64,000 nt of DNA, from assembly GCF_943734655.1 (NCBI RefSeq), contig NC_071353.1, forward strand, positions 73,989,493 through 74,053,492, written 5' to 3'. Below, piece by piece: positions 63,656-64,000 of this stretch. How positions within the stretch are numbered: the first letter of the stretch is position 1; every line of letters begins with the position of its first letter. A program made the position numbers and the translations under genes. This DNA comes from Sabethes cyaneus (taxonomy: Eukaryota > Arthropoda > Insecta > Diptera > Culicidae). The notes beneath the pieces are model-generated. The model was given only the letters and a program-made list of their open reading frames with translations. It did no database searches and was not told where the DNA came from.

Positions 63656-64000
63656 GTTTTTCATATTAGCAGTTTCGTTCAGTAGTTTAGTAGTTATTAG
63701 CATTTGAAATCTTTCATTCAAACGTTACACTTCTATTTTCGTTTTCACAAAGTGCTACCCAGTCTCAGTATAGTAAACAAAGACGTAGTCCTACGTCAAA
63801 AGCAACAAAACCCCGTCGTCCCAATAGGTCGAAGTTTCTTTACGACGTTTAGACTTATACTAATTTGATATCTGTGCTGCTGTAATAAAGCCCTCTCGTC
63901 CTCTCAAGATTTCTTAGGACTGCGAATAACTTAGTCCAGTTTGATGTCCTAGAAGTAAACAATATTGTTAAAAGCATAAAACCAGCGCTTCCTTTCAACC

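Larger units (their letters stand above)
61890..63800. mobile_element. Family B element, copy 2
   Basis: The ends match B1: CTACAAGGTATACAGCCC with AAGGGTTGTACG on the left and AAGACGTAGTCCTACGTCAA on the right. Internal blocks, including the Helitron-like 143-bp fragment (62918-63115), follow the same order. It is longer than B1 because of a hAT MITE (62477-62884) and another insertion (about 63221-63655). Confidence 0.65.
61546..64000 (-). mobile_element. Family D element, copy 4, split by element B2; runs off the window
   Basis: The outer end TTTTGACGTAGAACTACGTC lies at 61546, followed by AGCGTCACGAAAGAATCAAA, as in D1. After the B2 insertion the ~88-bp D sub-repeats resume at about 63820 (CCCAATAGGTCGAAG, then TTGATATCTGTG) in the orientation expected for D1. 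The inner end lies beyond the window. Confidence 0.55.

Overview
This is non-coding, repeat-saturated eukaryotic DNA, most likely from an insect and plausibly a mosquito. That rests on the combination of CR1-type and RTE-type LINEs, Penelope-like DNA, tRNA-derived SINEs, very many short inverted-repeat elements and long microsatellites. No host gene could be recognised. Every convincing coding trace belongs to a retroelement, and each is broken or truncated. Species-level assignment would need a database search and is inference. LAYOUT, LEFT PART. 1-2548 holds a degenerate ~140-bp tandem array and a SINE. 2549-10753 is a five-layer nest of insertions. An outer inverted-repeat element contains a hAT-type element with a perfect 8-bp target duplication. 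Inside that are a solo-LTR-like block and a SINE; the SINE is split by a nearly full-length minus-strand RTE retrotransposon (12-bp duplication), and the RTE 5' UTR is split by a Penelope-like insertion (15-bp duplication). 11065-13920 is a Helitron-like element made of ~143-bp tandem units, itself split by a second element family called B here. 16646-23602 is a CR1 retrotransposon relic split by a 4.9-kb insertion that carries two oppositely oriented long microsatellites, (TG)309 and (CA)264. LAYOUT, MIDDLE. 23916-25870 is a near-perfect giant hairpin with termini CACAGTG and a 5-bp target duplication, which fits the Transib superfamily. 26169-26768 is a short, complete Helitron-like element. 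26784-28073 is an inverted-repeat element whose ends resemble those of the outer element at 2549-10753. 30400-31260 is a chimeric reverse-transcriptase relic and 31270-31795 is a five-copy ~117-bp tandem array. 32725-42131 is a 9.4-kb Helitron-like element of which 7,050 bp (32747-39796) is an uninterrupted (TCTG)n array. LAYOUT, RIGHT PART. A TA-flanked MITE and a 5'-truncated LINE with a 25-bp duplication follow. 45071-49876 is a large palindrome whose arms are two copies of family D (terminus TTGACGTAGGACTACGTC); its spacer is a ~153-bp tandem array broken by a TA-flanked element and a SINE. 50505-51237 is a pogo-like MITE with TA duplication. At 55096-61495 a third D copy is interrupted by a TA-flanked 5.55-kb element, and that element carries a nearly complete CR1 retrotransposon (ORF1 with a PHD-like finger and RRM-like region; ORF2 with endonuclease and reverse transcriptase, broken by one frameshift and one stop). 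From 61546 to the window end a fourth D copy is split by a B copy, which contains a 408-bp hAT MITE. HOW THE PARTS RELATE. The elements do not form a pathway. Their insertion order can be read from target-site duplications, and the autonomous-type proteins (RTE, CR1, Penelope endonuclease) explain how LINEs and SINEs could have been moved. The Helitron, Transib, hAT, pogo and mariner-type copies are non-autonomous and encode no recognisable transposase here.
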